From Artemia franciscana (taxonomy: Eukaryota; Arthropoda; Branchiopoda; Anostraca; Artemiidae): a DNA stretch of 64,000 bases. Numbering within the stretch: the stretch's first letter is position 1; each line of letters opens with the position of its first letter. The stretch lies in NCBI RefSeq assembly GCF_032884065.1, contig NC_088867.1:31760593-31824592 (forward strand), written 5' to 3'. The notes beneath the pieces were generated by a model, which worked only from the letters and a program-made list of their open reading frames with translations, was not told the origin of the DNA and ran no database searches. Position numbers and translations under genes: made by a program. Of the stretch, positions 1 through 11,439 are shown piece by piece.

Positions 1-2262
1 CATGCCTACAGTGTGCTTCCATTTTGTTCGAAATCCCCTACAACATTCCGGAAAGTTGTTACAACTAAAATTAGTTGCTGTCGCAAGCAGTTGCCGTCAT
101 AGCCGCAAGTAGTCATAATGACAGTCGCAAGCAGTCACGGTGGGAGTCACAACTAACCTCATTGGCAGCCGTAGTAGTAGTAGTGGCCCTGAAAGTGTTC
201 AGTTAATACCCTTAGCTATTCCTTATCTGCTTAACGTCATGTCTTATCTGCAAGACATTGCACATACGTCCTTTTGATTGCCTGGATGCTTATGGTGTCT
301 TATACTGCTACTACTGCTACTAACAACTCACCACAGTATCAAGCCGCCTGAGACCAACACAGCTATACACGCTCTCCCTCCCAACCTTTCCAAAGCCACC
401 CTCTTTACACCCTCCCAGAAAGTTTCTATTGCCTCTAAGTTTTTCTTTACGACATCATCCTACCCCAACCACGGACAATCTGATTTCCGTTTAGCCCTAG
501 ACTATTAGCTGAAAAGGACAATCATCCGCAGAACGTGACCTAGCCATCTCAACCTTTTTCTCATTATAGCTGTTGAAAGCGGGACTGATATGCACTTTTC
601 GTAGAGAATACTGTTTGAAATAGGGTCAGTAAGTTGGACACCCAAATAATCCATGGGCAATTTCTCTGCAAAACATCTAGCAAATCTTTCTCCGTTTTAT
701 GGAGTGCCCATGTTTCAGAACCATATTTGACCACTGTCATCACTATAGCTTCCAATGTTCTAATCTTGATTCCCACATTTATTTTCCCATTCTTCCAAAC
801 TTTTTTCAACTTTAAAAATACCCTGAGCCTTGGCTATTCTACTTTTAACTTCTTCAAGGCACCTAGTGGCTTTACTAATTATAATACCAAGGTAAGTGAA
901 GCTGTCCACTTGATTGATCTTCTCGTTATTCAACGTCACCTTTTCATCTTCACTTATTCCTAGCCTTAGTGACTTGTCTTCTGAAAAAAATTTCAAACCT
1001 ACTCTACCACACTAAACTAGCAAAGCCTCTAAAAGTTCATTCATTTTGCTCTCACTTTCATCTAGGATGCTTGAGTCATCAGAATACATTAATGTAGGTC
1101 CTGGAAAGTTTTTCTTCGCGATCTGACTCCGTGTTGCCCCATTGCTTTTTATGTGCTGCTTAAGACAAAGTTCACCAAAATTATTCATATAAATGGGGAT
1201 AGAAAATAATCCTGATTAACTCTTGATTTCAAACAAAACCAACTACTAGCCTCATCTTCTACCATAACCGAAGCAGTGTTATTCTCGTACATGGCACTAA
1301 TCACTTTAATCTATTTGTCTGGTATGCCATACAGAGATAAGACCTTTGCAAAAGCTCTTCTATCACTAGAATTGAACATTTGCTCATAATCTATAAAACT
1401 AAGGACCAAAGGTGCTTGATAACTCAGGCACTTCTCAATTATCAATCTAAGATTGATAATCTGGTCGACACATTCCCTACCCTTTCTGAAACCGTACTGT
1501 TCTTATCACTTTGTCTACAGCATTAGTCAGTTTAAAAATTATCATACTACTAAGTAATTCACTACCTACAGAGACCAGGATATTGCCTTGATAATGAAAA
1601 ACGATTAATCTGACAATTAAAATATCAGATAATAAAAAGGAAAAAGGTCGAAAGATCCTCTACACTTCCTAAGACTACACGGTTTTTCTCTTGGAACTTT
1701 ATCTATAGCATCTCTAAATCTAAAAAGTATCATCATACTAAGTAATTTGCATCCTGCAAAAACCAGGCTAATGCATCTACTATTATCACACTCACTCTTA
1801 TCACCTTTCTTATACATGGGTTTAATAAGGGTTTTCTTAAAATCGTTAGATACTTCCTCTTTTTCAAAAATCACATTCATAATCTTCAGTAGCTTATTTC
1901 TAGCCTCATTGTGACCATATTTGAGAAAAACATTTACCACTGTATCAGCACCTGGGGCTTTATTTTTTAACCCTTTTAGTAGGCTACTATCACTAATTCT
2001 TTCTCAAAAAAACAAATCTTCCTTCACATTAGTAGTGTCCCATTAGGCACTCCCATGAGGCCCCTACGCCATCGAATCCCGGTGCCGGCTCGTTTTTAAG
2101 ACCACACAGAAAAGAGATTCTCCCAATCCTGCCATCGAGATAACCAAAGTCAAAGATGGCGGTACTGTTAACTATAGTTATAGATGGCAACATGGTTTCT
2201 TTTCCAACAACACATTTGTTTAGCTTCTAAGCAGATTTCCATTGATTTTATTCTGGCTAGGA
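1..2262 (-). mobile_element. LINE (non-LTR retrotransposon), left inverted copy
   Basis: Read on the minus strand this is the same sequence as 6586-9150, with only scattered differences. It carries decayed reverse-transcriptase segments: a finger/palm part (1617-1940, with FKKTLIKPMYKKGDKSE), a GFRKGRECVDQI-type palm part around 1380-1510, and the C-terminal part at 564-996 with SFTYLGIIISKATRC, VKYGSETWALHKTEKDLL and, further on, RLRWLGHVLRM. These are hallmarks of APE-type LINEs of the CR1/jockey/RTE-like groups; the exact clade cannot be fixed by eye. Stops and frame changes show a dead copy. The element's 3' end faces position 1 and its 5' side faces the GA-rich block. Confidence 0.85.
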
Positions 2263-2818
2263 ATCGAAAATGAGACTCAGGATTTCTTATGGTAAAAGAA
2301 GGACACGTTAGTCATCTAAGCCAACAAGTCGTTGATGATATTATGTTCTTAGAAATACATTCCAGGCAATCAACGTATTGTTTATGGGCGTTAACCAGCT
2401 AATGTTAAGCGTCACCATATCGTAACAAGTTGATTGCACAATCAATTTCTCAATTGGAGTTGGATAGATGGTAAATGCTATCAGTGATTGGTTTTTGGAC
2501 GCCTCTTTGGGATCATTCCGAAAATATACATACCACAGTGATTGAGACGCTTGCTGGACAGACATATTCTCTTATGATCAATGAAACTTGCTTCGATCTC
2601 TAAAAATTATAATGACTACAACCGGCCAGGTATCCTTTTTGTAATGTGATGGTCCTGAGCACACCGGTTTTCCATTACCAAGGCTTGTGCATGACTTTGG
2701 GCCCCCACATTCCTCTCCAGGCCCCATGCCCCCTCCGGGGCCCTACTCCTTCTACCAGGGCCCTAATGCCATATTGCTTTTTCTTTTCTTTTTTTAATTC
2801 AATTTATTATTATTATTA
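2263..2818. other. Spacer with no recognised gene
   Basis: This stretch lies between the left LINE copy and the short repeats that start near 2819. A 74-codon open frame on the minus strand (2341-2565) matches nothing I recognise, and I see no splice or family signal. It is the only part of the first 9 kb that is neither LINE nor tandem repeat. Confidence 0.5.
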
Positions 2819-2998
2819 TTTTTTGGACAAAGAATTTCTTATTTTTAGAACTTCAAATTTTTTGGGACATTTTAATTGTGCTTGTAATTTCTTTGGACCT
2901 AGGTTTATTTTGGGACATAGAATTATTTTTGGACTTAGAATTTCTTAGGGACTTGGAATTTTGTCTATTTGGAACTCGAATTATTTTGGGACTTGACA
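2819..2998 (+). repeat. Short degenerate minisatellite (TTTGGAC..AGAATTT)
   Basis: A unit of about 20-25 bases, roughly TTTTGGGACTTGGAATTT, recurs about eight times with changes (TTTGGACAAAGAATTT, TTTGGGACATAGAATT, TTTGGACTTAGAATTT, TTAGGGACTTGGAATT). It runs directly into the CA/GA-rich array. The short open frames that cross it on both strands are by-products of the repeat. Confidence 0.7.
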
Positions 2999-3351
2999 GA
3001 CACACAGGCGCGGAGACAAAGACACAGAAAACACGTAAGAACGCAGAGTCCAACCCACAAACATACAAAAACAGGCACTGAGACGGAAAAACACATTAAG
3101 ACACACAGGCACGGAGAGAGAGACAAACGACACACACATACACACAGAGTCAGACACAAAACACATGAAAACAGAAACAGTGCCAGGAAAACAAACAATA
3201 ATACAAACAGACAGGCAGAGACAGAGACAATAACACAAACAAACGCACTGAGTCAGACACATAAACAGACAAAAACAGACAACAACAGACACAGGGACAG
3301 GTAAACGTCACACAGGCACACAGGCACGGAGAGAGAGGGAGAGAGAGAGAA

Positions 3352-3422
<71 letters not shown>

Positions 3423-3751
3423 AAAATACACACAAACACACAAATCCAGACATACAAGCACACAAAGACAGAGACAAGCAAGTACACATTCAGAAACACT
3501 AGCACGAAGAGAGAGAGAGAGAGAGACAAAGCACAAACAAACACACTGAGTCAGACACACAAACACGCAACAACGGACACTGAGACAAACAAACATGCAG
3601 ACAAACCCACAGGCACAGAGAGAGAGAGAGAGAAAAAAAAACACACACACACTCAGAGTATGACACAGTTATGAAGAAATAGAGACAAAAATACGCAGAA
3701 CACACAGAGTAAGACTCAAAAACACACAAAGACACAGAAACAGGCAAACAC

Positions 3752-3805
<54 letters not shown>

Positions 3806-4195
3806 CAAAATACACACGAACACACAAAGACAAAAACAGAGATAGGCGAAGACACAGTCAGACACACAGGCATGGAGAGAGAGAGAAAAAAACCATGCTT
3901 AAGCAAACAGAGTCAGAAACACAAACACTCAAGACAAACACAGAGATAGGCAAAGACACAGTCAGGGCTACAGGTACGGAGAGAGAAAGAGAGACAAAAT
4001 CACACACAAACACATAGAGTAACACACAAAGACATTTACAGAGATAAGCAAACACATAGTCAGAGACAAAGGCACGAAGAGAAAGAGAAAGGCACAGCGA
4101 GAGAGAGTCAAAATACTTACAACCATATAGATTCAGACACACACATACACAAAAACAGATACGGGGACATGCAAACATTCGCTCAGACACATAGG

Positions 4196-4249
<54 letters not shown>

Positions 4250-4827
4250 GAGAGAGAGAGAGAGAGGTAAAAACAGATGCAAACACACAGAGTTTGAGAC
4301 GAAGACCAACAACAGAAACATGCAAACACTCGCTCAGACACACGGACATAGTGGGATAGAGAAGCAAATAGCCAGTCAGACACACAGGCAAAGAGAGAGA
4401 AACAAGCAAACCCCCGCACTGACAGAGAGCCATAGAGCGAGAGACAAGCAAACATCCGCTTAGACGCATAGGCACACAAAGACAGAAAAAGATAGAGAGA
4501 GAGAAAGAGAAAGAGAGAGAGAGAAAGAGAAAGAGAAAGAGACAAAAACACCTACAAAGACTCAGAGTCAGACAAACAAACACACAACATAGAGAAAGAA
4601 ACAAGAAAACACTTACTCGGAAATACAGGCACAGAAAGAGAGAAAGAGAGAGAAGCAAACACCCACTCAGACTCACAGGCACAGAGAGAGAGACATAAAG
4701 CAAGCAATCACACAGAGCCAGACAGACAAACGAGAAGAAACAGTTACAGAGACAAGCAAACATCCAATCAGACCCAAAGGCACAACAGTGAGAGACAAGC
4801 AAACAGCCACTCAGACACACAAGCACA

Positions 4828-4902
<75 letters not shown>

Positions 4903-5106
4903 ACAATCACACAGAGTTAGACACACAAACACACAAAGGAAGAAACAGAGACAGGCAAACACACAGTCAGACACACGGGCACAAGGAGAGAAAATGAGCT
5001 AAAATACATATAAACATACTGAGTTAGACACACAAACACACAAAGACAGACACTAAGTTAGACAAACACAGAGTCGGATCCACAGACAAGGAGAGAGAGA
5101 GAGAGC

Positions 5107-5254
<148 letters not shown>

Positions 5255-5876
5255 GAGAGAGAGAAACACCTACAATCACACTTATACAAACTCATACATA
5301 AAAAGACAGACAGAGGGACAAGCAAACATGCACTGAGACACACAGGCAGAGAGAGAGAGAGATAAAAACGCACAAACGCACTAAGTCAGACACAGGCATA
5401 CAAACGGATGTAGAGACAGGCTACAGATGCTCAAACACGCAGGCAAAGTGAGAGAGAGAGAAAAAAAACTTACAAACCCACACAGAGTCAGACAAACAAA
5501 CATACAAAGACAGACACAGATACAAACAAATTACTTGCTCAGACACAAAGGCACAGAGAGATAAAGAAAGAGAAAACACAAAAGGACACACGGATTCAGA
5601 CACAAAAACACATAAAGAAAGATACAGAAACAGGAAAACGCAGTGACACGGAGAGAGAGAAAGAGAGGGAGGGAGAGAGAGGGAGAAAGACCTACAATCA
5701 CCCAGAGTTAGACACACAAACACACAAAGAAAGAAACAGAGACAGGCAAACACACAGTCAGACACACAAGAACAAGGAGAGAGAAAGACAGAAACACATA
5801 TAAACATACTGAGTTAGACACACAAACACACAAAGACAGACACTAAGTTAGACAAACACACAGTCGGATCCATAGA

Positions 5877-5930
<54 letters not shown>

Positions 5931-6264
5931 AAGAGAGAGAGAAAAAACACACACAGAGTAAGACACAGGTATGGAGAGATATAGACAAAAAATATGCACA
6001 AACACACAGAGTTAGACCAACAAACACACAAAGACGGACACTGAGATAGACAAACACATAGTCAGACGCAAAGGCACGGAGAGAGAGAGAAAGACAAAAA
6101 CACGCACAAACACAGAGAGTGAGACATACAAAAACATAAAACCAGACACAGAGACAGGTAAACACACAGTCAGACATAAAGGCACAGAGAGGAGAGACAA
6201 AACATAATCAAATACACACAGTCAGACAAACAAACACACACACACAGTCAGATCCACAGACAGG

Positions 6265-6432
<168 letters not shown>

Positions 6433-6485
6433 AACAGAGAGAGATATATAGAAAACTGACACACATAGAGTAAGACACAGGTATG

Positions 6486-6585
6486 NNNNNNNNNNNNNNN
6501 NNNNNNNNNNNNNNNNNNNNNNNNNNNNNNNNNNNNNNNNNNNNNNNNNNNNNNNNNNNNNNNNNNNNNNNNNNNNNNNNNNNNN
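6486..6585. other. Assembly gap, 100 N
   Basis: Exactly 100 N, the usual placeholder for a gap of unknown size. It lies between the end of the GA array and the first base of the right LINE copy, so the junction between the array and the inverted repeat is not sequenced on this side. Confidence 0.99.
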
Positions 6586-6904
6586 AGCCAGAATAAAATC
6601 AATGGAAATCTGCTTAGAAGCTAAACAAATGTGTTGTTGGAAAAGAAACCATGTTGCCATCTATAACTATAGTTAACAGTACCGCCATCTTTGACTTTGG
6701 TTATCTCGATGGCAGGATTGGGAGAATCTCTTTTCTGTGTGGTCTTAAAAACGCGCCGGCACCGGGATTCGATGGCGTAGGGGCCTCATGGGAGTGCCTA
6801 ATGGGACACTACTAATGTGAAGGAAGATTTGTTTTTTTGAGAAAGAATTAGTGATAGTAGCCTACTAAAAGGGTTAAAAAAATAAAGCCCCAGGTGCTGA
6901 TACA

Positions 6905-8640
6905 GTGGTAAATGTTTTTCTCAAATATGGTCACAATGAGGCTAGAAATAAGCTACTGAAGATTATGAATGTGATTTTTGAAAAAGAGGAAGTATCTAAC
7001 GATTTTAAGAAAACCCTTATTAAACCCTTGTATAAGAAAGGTGATAAGAGTGAGTGTGATAATAGTACATGCATTAGCCTGGTTTTTGCAGGATGCAAAT
7101 TACTTAGTATGATGATACTTTTTAGATTTAGAGATGCTGTAGATAAATTTCCAAGAGAAAAACCGTGTAGTCTTAGGAAGTGTAGAGGATCTTTCGACCT
7201 TTTTCCTTTTTATTATCTGATATTTTAATTGTCAGATTAATCGTTTTTCATTATCAAGGCAATATCCTGGTCTCTGTAGGTAGTGAATTACTTAGTAGTA
7301 TGATAATTTTTAAACTGACTAATGCTGTAGACAAAGTGATAAGAGCAGAACAGTACGGTTTCAGAAAGGGTAGGGAATGTGTCGACCAGATTATCAATCT
7401 TAGATTGATAATTGAGAAGTGCCTGAGTTATCAAGCACCTTTGGTCCTTAGTTTTATAGATTATGAGCAAATGTTCAATTCTAGTGATAGAAGAGCTTTT
7501 GCAAAGGTCTTATCTCTGTATGGCATACCAGACAAATAGATTAAAGTGATTAGTGCCATGTACGAGAATAACACTGCTTCGGTTATGGTAGAAGATGAGG
7601 TTAGTAGTTGGTTTTGTTTGAAATCAAGAGTTAATCAGGATTATTTTCTATCCCCATTTATATGAATAATTTTGGTGAACTTTGTCTTAAGCAGCACATA
7701 AAAAGCAATGGGGCAACACGGAGTCAGATGCAAACTTTTTTTTTTTTTCGCATGCAAACCGATTAGGGCTCGCGTAGCGCCGGTGCCGATCTCCTGATTC
7801 TCCGCCCTCGGCCGGGGTGCAATGCGTGGTTGGGGGCAAGCCATCCGACGCTTTCCCGTGCTTTTCCCTAGATTTCTCTAGGTACCCATTTGAAGCTGGG
7901 TGGACTTTTGGCTTGTCTTACGGGGAAACGCCACTAACCCTCGTCCTAAACCAAACGGTCGGCACCACCGAGATTTGAACCAGCGACCCTTCGCTTGTGA
8001 GTTCGGCGCGTTAAACACTCGGCCACGGACAGACAAGGAAAAACTTTCCAGGACCTACATTAATGTATTCTGATGACTCAAGCATCCTAGATGAAAGTGA
8101 GAGCAAAATGAATGAACTTTTAGAGGCTTTGCTAGTTTAGTGTGGTAGAGTAGGTTTGAAATTTTTTTCAGAAGACAAGTCACTAAGGCTAGGAATAAGT
8201 GAAGATGAAAAGGTGACGTTGAGTAACGAGAAGATCAATCAAGTGGACAGCTTCACTTACCTTGGTATTATAATTAGTAAAGCCACTAGGTGCCTTGAAG
8301 AAGTTAAAAGTAGAATAGCCAAGGCTCAGGGTATTTTTAAAGTTGAAAAAAGTTTGAAAGAATGGGAAAATAAATGTGGGAATCAAGATTAGAACATTGG
8401 AAGCTATAGTGATGACAGTGGTCAAATATGGTTCTGAAACATGGGCACTCCATAAAACGGAGAAAGATTTGCTAGATGTTTTGCAGAGAAATTGCCCATG
8501 GATTATTTGGGTGTCCAACTTACTGACCCTATTTCAAACAGTATTCTCTACGAAAAGTGCATATCAGTCCCGCTTTCAACAGCTATAATGAGAAAAAGGT
8601 TGAGATGGCTAGGTCACGTTCTGCGGATGATTGTCCTTTT
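6905..8640 (+). pseudogene. LINE reverse transcriptase remnant
   Basis: These are the broken coding parts of the right LINE copy. Several separate open segments follow the expected RT order (fingers, palm with the FIDYEQMF motif corresponding to the first catalytic aspartate region, thumb with YLG, then the C-terminal GHVLRM motif). In intact relatives they would be one ORF2 of roughly 900-1000 codons with an upstream endonuclease. I see no endonuclease domain, so the copy is 5'-truncated as well as frameshifted. A ~310-bp SINE interrupts it at 7727-8037. Confidence 0.8.
7727..8037 (-). mobile_element. tRNA-derived SINE inserted in the right LINE copy
   Basis: This ~310-base block is absent from the inverted LINE copy at the matching place (near 1105-1125), so it is an insertion. 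On the minus strand it starts with a tRNA-like head: an A-box-like GTGGCCGAGTGTTTAACGCG (about 8008-8027) and a B-box-like GGTTCAAATCTC (about 7970-7981), followed by GTGGTGCCGACC. The head resembles the Ser/Leu class, but its T stem pairs poorly. A GC-rich body follows, and the element ends in an A-run (T-run on plus, about 7735-7748). Head, body and A tail are the standard plan of a tRNA-type SINE. Clean target-site duplications are not obvious. Confidence 0.75.
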
Positions 8641-8839
8641 CAGCTAATAGTCTAGGGCTAAACGGAAATCAGATTGTCCGTGGTTGGGGTAGGATGATGT
8701 CGTAAAGAAAAACCTAGAGGCAATAGAAACTTTCTGGGAGGGTGTAAAGAGGGTGGCTTTGGAAAGGTTGGGAGGGAGAGCGTGTATAGCTGTGTTGGTC
8801 TCAGGCGGCTTGATACTGTGGTGAGTTGTTAGTAGCAGT

Positions 8840-10110
8840 AGTAGCAGTATAAGACACCATAAGCATCCAGGCTATCAAAAGGACGTATCTGCAATGTCTT
8901 GCAGATAAGACATGACGTTAAGCAGATAAGGAATAGCTAAGGGTATTAACTGAACACTTTCAGGGCCACTACTACTACTACGGCTGCCAATGAGGTTAGT
9001 TGTGACTCCCACCGTGACTGCTTGCGACTGCCATTATGACTACTTGCGGCTATGACGGCAACTGCTTGTGACAGCAACTAATTTTAGTTGTAACAACTTT
9101 CCGGAATGTTGTAGGGGATTTCGAACAAAATGGAAGCACACTTTAGGCATGCTTGTTGTCAAAAGGGCACATCAGCGATATTTTAGGATACTCTGTTGAA
9201 ACTTTTAGGGAATATGTACAGGGATGTTGAAGAGGGATCGAATGATGACCAGCCTTCCTGCCCTTTTCAGATACCCCTGCCCCTCAGTCCTAATCAAAAT
9301 AAAAAAAAATCGAAATAACCAGAGGGTCTAGTAACTATACTTCCGGGGATGCTTTGGGACTCCTCCCCAACTCCAGAAGATTGTTCGATCCTGGATGTGT
9401 CCGAAAAGGATATAGGTATCAATGTGAAGCTTCAGGAAATGTTAAAGGGAGTATTGAAGTACATCAAAAGACAGTATGTGCATCCAGGCTATCAAAAAAG
9501 CGTACATGCAATATCTTAAAAAAGCTTAAAGAAAGCTAAGGGTATAAGCTCGAAACTTTAAGTACCACTACTAATGCTACTGTGGCTGCAAATACGGTTT
9601 TTTGTGACTTCGACTGTGACTACTTGCAACTGCCACAGCAACTACTCGCGACTGTGACTTCAGTTTCTTGTGACGGTGACTTCTTCTGGTTGCAACAATG
9701 TTCATGAATGTTACGGGGGAATCAAACAAAATGAAAACCCACTGTCAGCATGCTGGTTGTCAAAAGGACTTATTAGTAATATCTGAGCAATGGCTGAGAA
9801 TCATAAGTTGAAACTTTTATTGTATACTGACAGGAACATTGAAGAGGGATCAAAGTGTGATCAGCTTTCCTGCCCTTTTCAGGCGCCCCCCGCCCCAGTA
9901 CTAATCGAGCTTAAAAAATATTTCGCTCAAAATATTAGAAGGGTCTAATAACTATACCTTCGGGGATGCCAAGTGCCCCCCAGCCCCGGAGGAATTTTTG
10001 ATTTTGGTTGTTTCTGAACAGGCTAAAGGGAACAAGGTGAAACTCCTGGTGGTGACAAGGGGGTGCTGAAGTACATCAAATGCCACTGTGCGCATCCAGA
10101 CTATCAAAAG
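8840..10110 (+). repeat. Tandem ~613-bp units continuing the LINE tail
   Basis: The marker CATCCAGGCTATCAAAA recurs at about 8865, 9481 and 10091 (CATCCAGACTATCAAAA in the last), spacings of about 616 and 610. Other landmarks recur in the same order: GCTAAGGGTAT, CCACTACTA..., a run of G(C)GACTGTGACTAC, GTTGCAACAATGTTC, AACAAAATG, GCATGCTTGTTGTCAAAAG and TGTTGAAGAGGGATC. The first unit is the LINE 3' tail itself. The second and third are older, at perhaps 70-80% similarity by eye. They may be LINE 3'-UTR repeats or an independent satellite captured by the LINE. Confidence 0.7.
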
Positions 10111-10522
10111 AGCTTGTCTTTAATCTCATAGGAATACCTAAGCATAAGGCCTTAGTAAATATGCCTAAATATTCATGGCCAATGAAGTTTCTGGGAAAAA
10201 AAAGGAAAAATATTTATGACAATTTATCTAGTTTGACTTTATCAAAAAAGACCATTCTGGATAGACAAACTATCAATTCAAACTATCCATTATGTTCTAA
10301 TTAAACCAAAGAGGACCTTGAAGGTCATCTTTGCTTTAACTGGACAATAATAGATAGTTTAGATCTTCCCAATGATAGTTAATAAAGCTTGTCAGGACAT
10401 GGGTCCAAGGGCACTACTTAGCGATCTCGAGCGCCACAGGTTAAAAATCCTTGCATGACAAAGCATAACAAGGCGTAATATTTTTTTTTTCTATTAAAAT
10501 GGAACTATAGGGCCTCTTTTCA

Positions 10523-10863
10523 ATCTTGGCTGTGTACATATTTTGAAGCCATTGTCTCTGGGACTGCACAAACCGTGTCATCCTCGTAGGCCCATTTCTC
10601 TTTCCAGCGTTGGGATAAAATTGCTATCTTGAAATACTGATCTGATAGGAATTGGGGATAAGGTGGCACATTAGGCGTTTAAGGTACATTATCATATAGT
10701 CTGATAACTTTTGCCCTTTAGGTAGCGGCACTAGAACTCGAAATTTGTGAACAAATGAACCCTCCCCGAGTTTTCTACTACCATCTTTTCTGTAAGCCGA
10801 GGTCAGGAGATTAAACATAGAAGACACATCGTTCTTTGCATTAAATGCTTTAAATACAATTGT
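10523..10863 (-). pseudogene. Unidentified coding fragment, broken
   Basis: The minus strand from about 10863 to 10624 is open and protein-like (contains AFNAKNDVSSMFNLL, KLGEGSFVHKFRVLVPLPKG, YMIMYLKRLMCHLIPNSYQI). Just beyond it, in another frame, lies a further protein-like segment (QRWKEKWAYEDDTVCAVPET). Composition and the run of sensible hydrophobic and charged patterns suggest genuine former coding sequence, but the reading frame is broken. I do not recognise the family. It lies immediately downstream of the polyA signal of the secreted-protein gene on the same strand, so it is a separate unit. Confidence 0.4.
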
Positions 10864-10949
10864 TGTTAGTAACTAGTTAATGACTTACCTAACAGGGTAT
10901 TTGAATTACATCACTATGATATGTCAAGGAAATCCCAAATGAATACAAC

Positions 10950-10955
10950 TTTATT
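10950..10955 (-). terminator. PolyA signal AATAAA for the secreted-protein gene
   Basis: AATAAA on the minus strand, about 65 bases past the stop codon at 11021. The 3' UTR between them is AT-rich and contains no other feature. It supports 11021-11439 as a true terminal exon. Confidence 0.7.
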
Positions 10956-11020
10956 TCAAAATATACTGAAAATATACATATTTTGGTCTCTAAACAAGGA
11001 TCTATGACATATATTATTGT

Positions 11021-11439
11021 TTATGGTCGAACAGGTTTTGTGGTTTCGGACATAATTTTTGCATGGGGGGTTGTCTCTTCAACGCTTCGAATAGAAATAG
11101 CACTTGGTAGCAGTGGAAAACGGCTTGACAGCGAATTTCCATAATTGTTAACCAGGCTATTTCCAAAAGAATGTTCTGGTCGAACAGGAAAGTACAAGCT
11201 TCTTGTCAGATTGTAGCCAACGTTTCGTTGGTGGGGCTGATATGGTCTGGATAATTGAAAGGGCCTCAACATTTGAGGAAAATAGGTGTACTCGTGACTA
11301 TATCCAGGATAATTCCAGGCAGCTTCCGGATATCCTCCTGAAAACTGGAATGCATTAAAGCTATTCAATGAATTTAATTCTCTCGGTCTCCAGCACATCT
11401 GAATTCCACTTCCGCCCATGTAGGGCCTTTGTCCGAAAC
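11021..11439 (-). CDS. Secreted-protein gene, terminal exon (unrecognised family)
   Basis: The exon is preceded by a long T tract and AG (acceptor at 11441-11440). It starts with the last two bases of a Gly codon and runs 138 codons to a stop, then to an AATAAA. The phase fits the exon at 16573-16789 exactly, giving ...YESQIFG|FGQRPYMGG.... The sequence is rich in Pro, Tyr, Gly, Asn, Ser and Phe, with one Cys (in GIQMCWRPREL) and a possible N-glycosylation site (NLT in VGYNLTRSLYF). There is no membrane segment. I recognise no domain. With the other exon it gives a secreted product of at least 211 residues. A peptide precursor, cuticle or matrix protein are all possible; none is shown by the sequence. 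Confidence 0.7.

Larger units (their letters stand above)
6586..9150 (+). mobile_element. LINE (non-LTR retrotransposon), right inverted copy
   Basis: Plus-strand counterpart of 1-2262. Coding remnants in order are: an RT segment at 6905-7228 (FKKTLIKPLYKKGDKSE, then CDNSTCISLVFAG), a palm segment at 7300-7539 (EQYGFRKGRECVDQI, VLSFIDYEQMFNSSDRRA, LSLYGIPDK), a C-terminal segment at 8156-8392 (SFTYLGIIISKATRC), then VKYGSETWALHKTEKDLL and RLRWLGHVLRM up to about 8640. The stretch that should hold the RT catalytic YADD-type motif is missing or rearranged near 7700-8060, partly because of a SINE insertion. The 3' tail carries CTACTACTAC and GCGACTGTGACTAC-like repeats and continues into the ~613-bp units. 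Confidence 0.87.
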
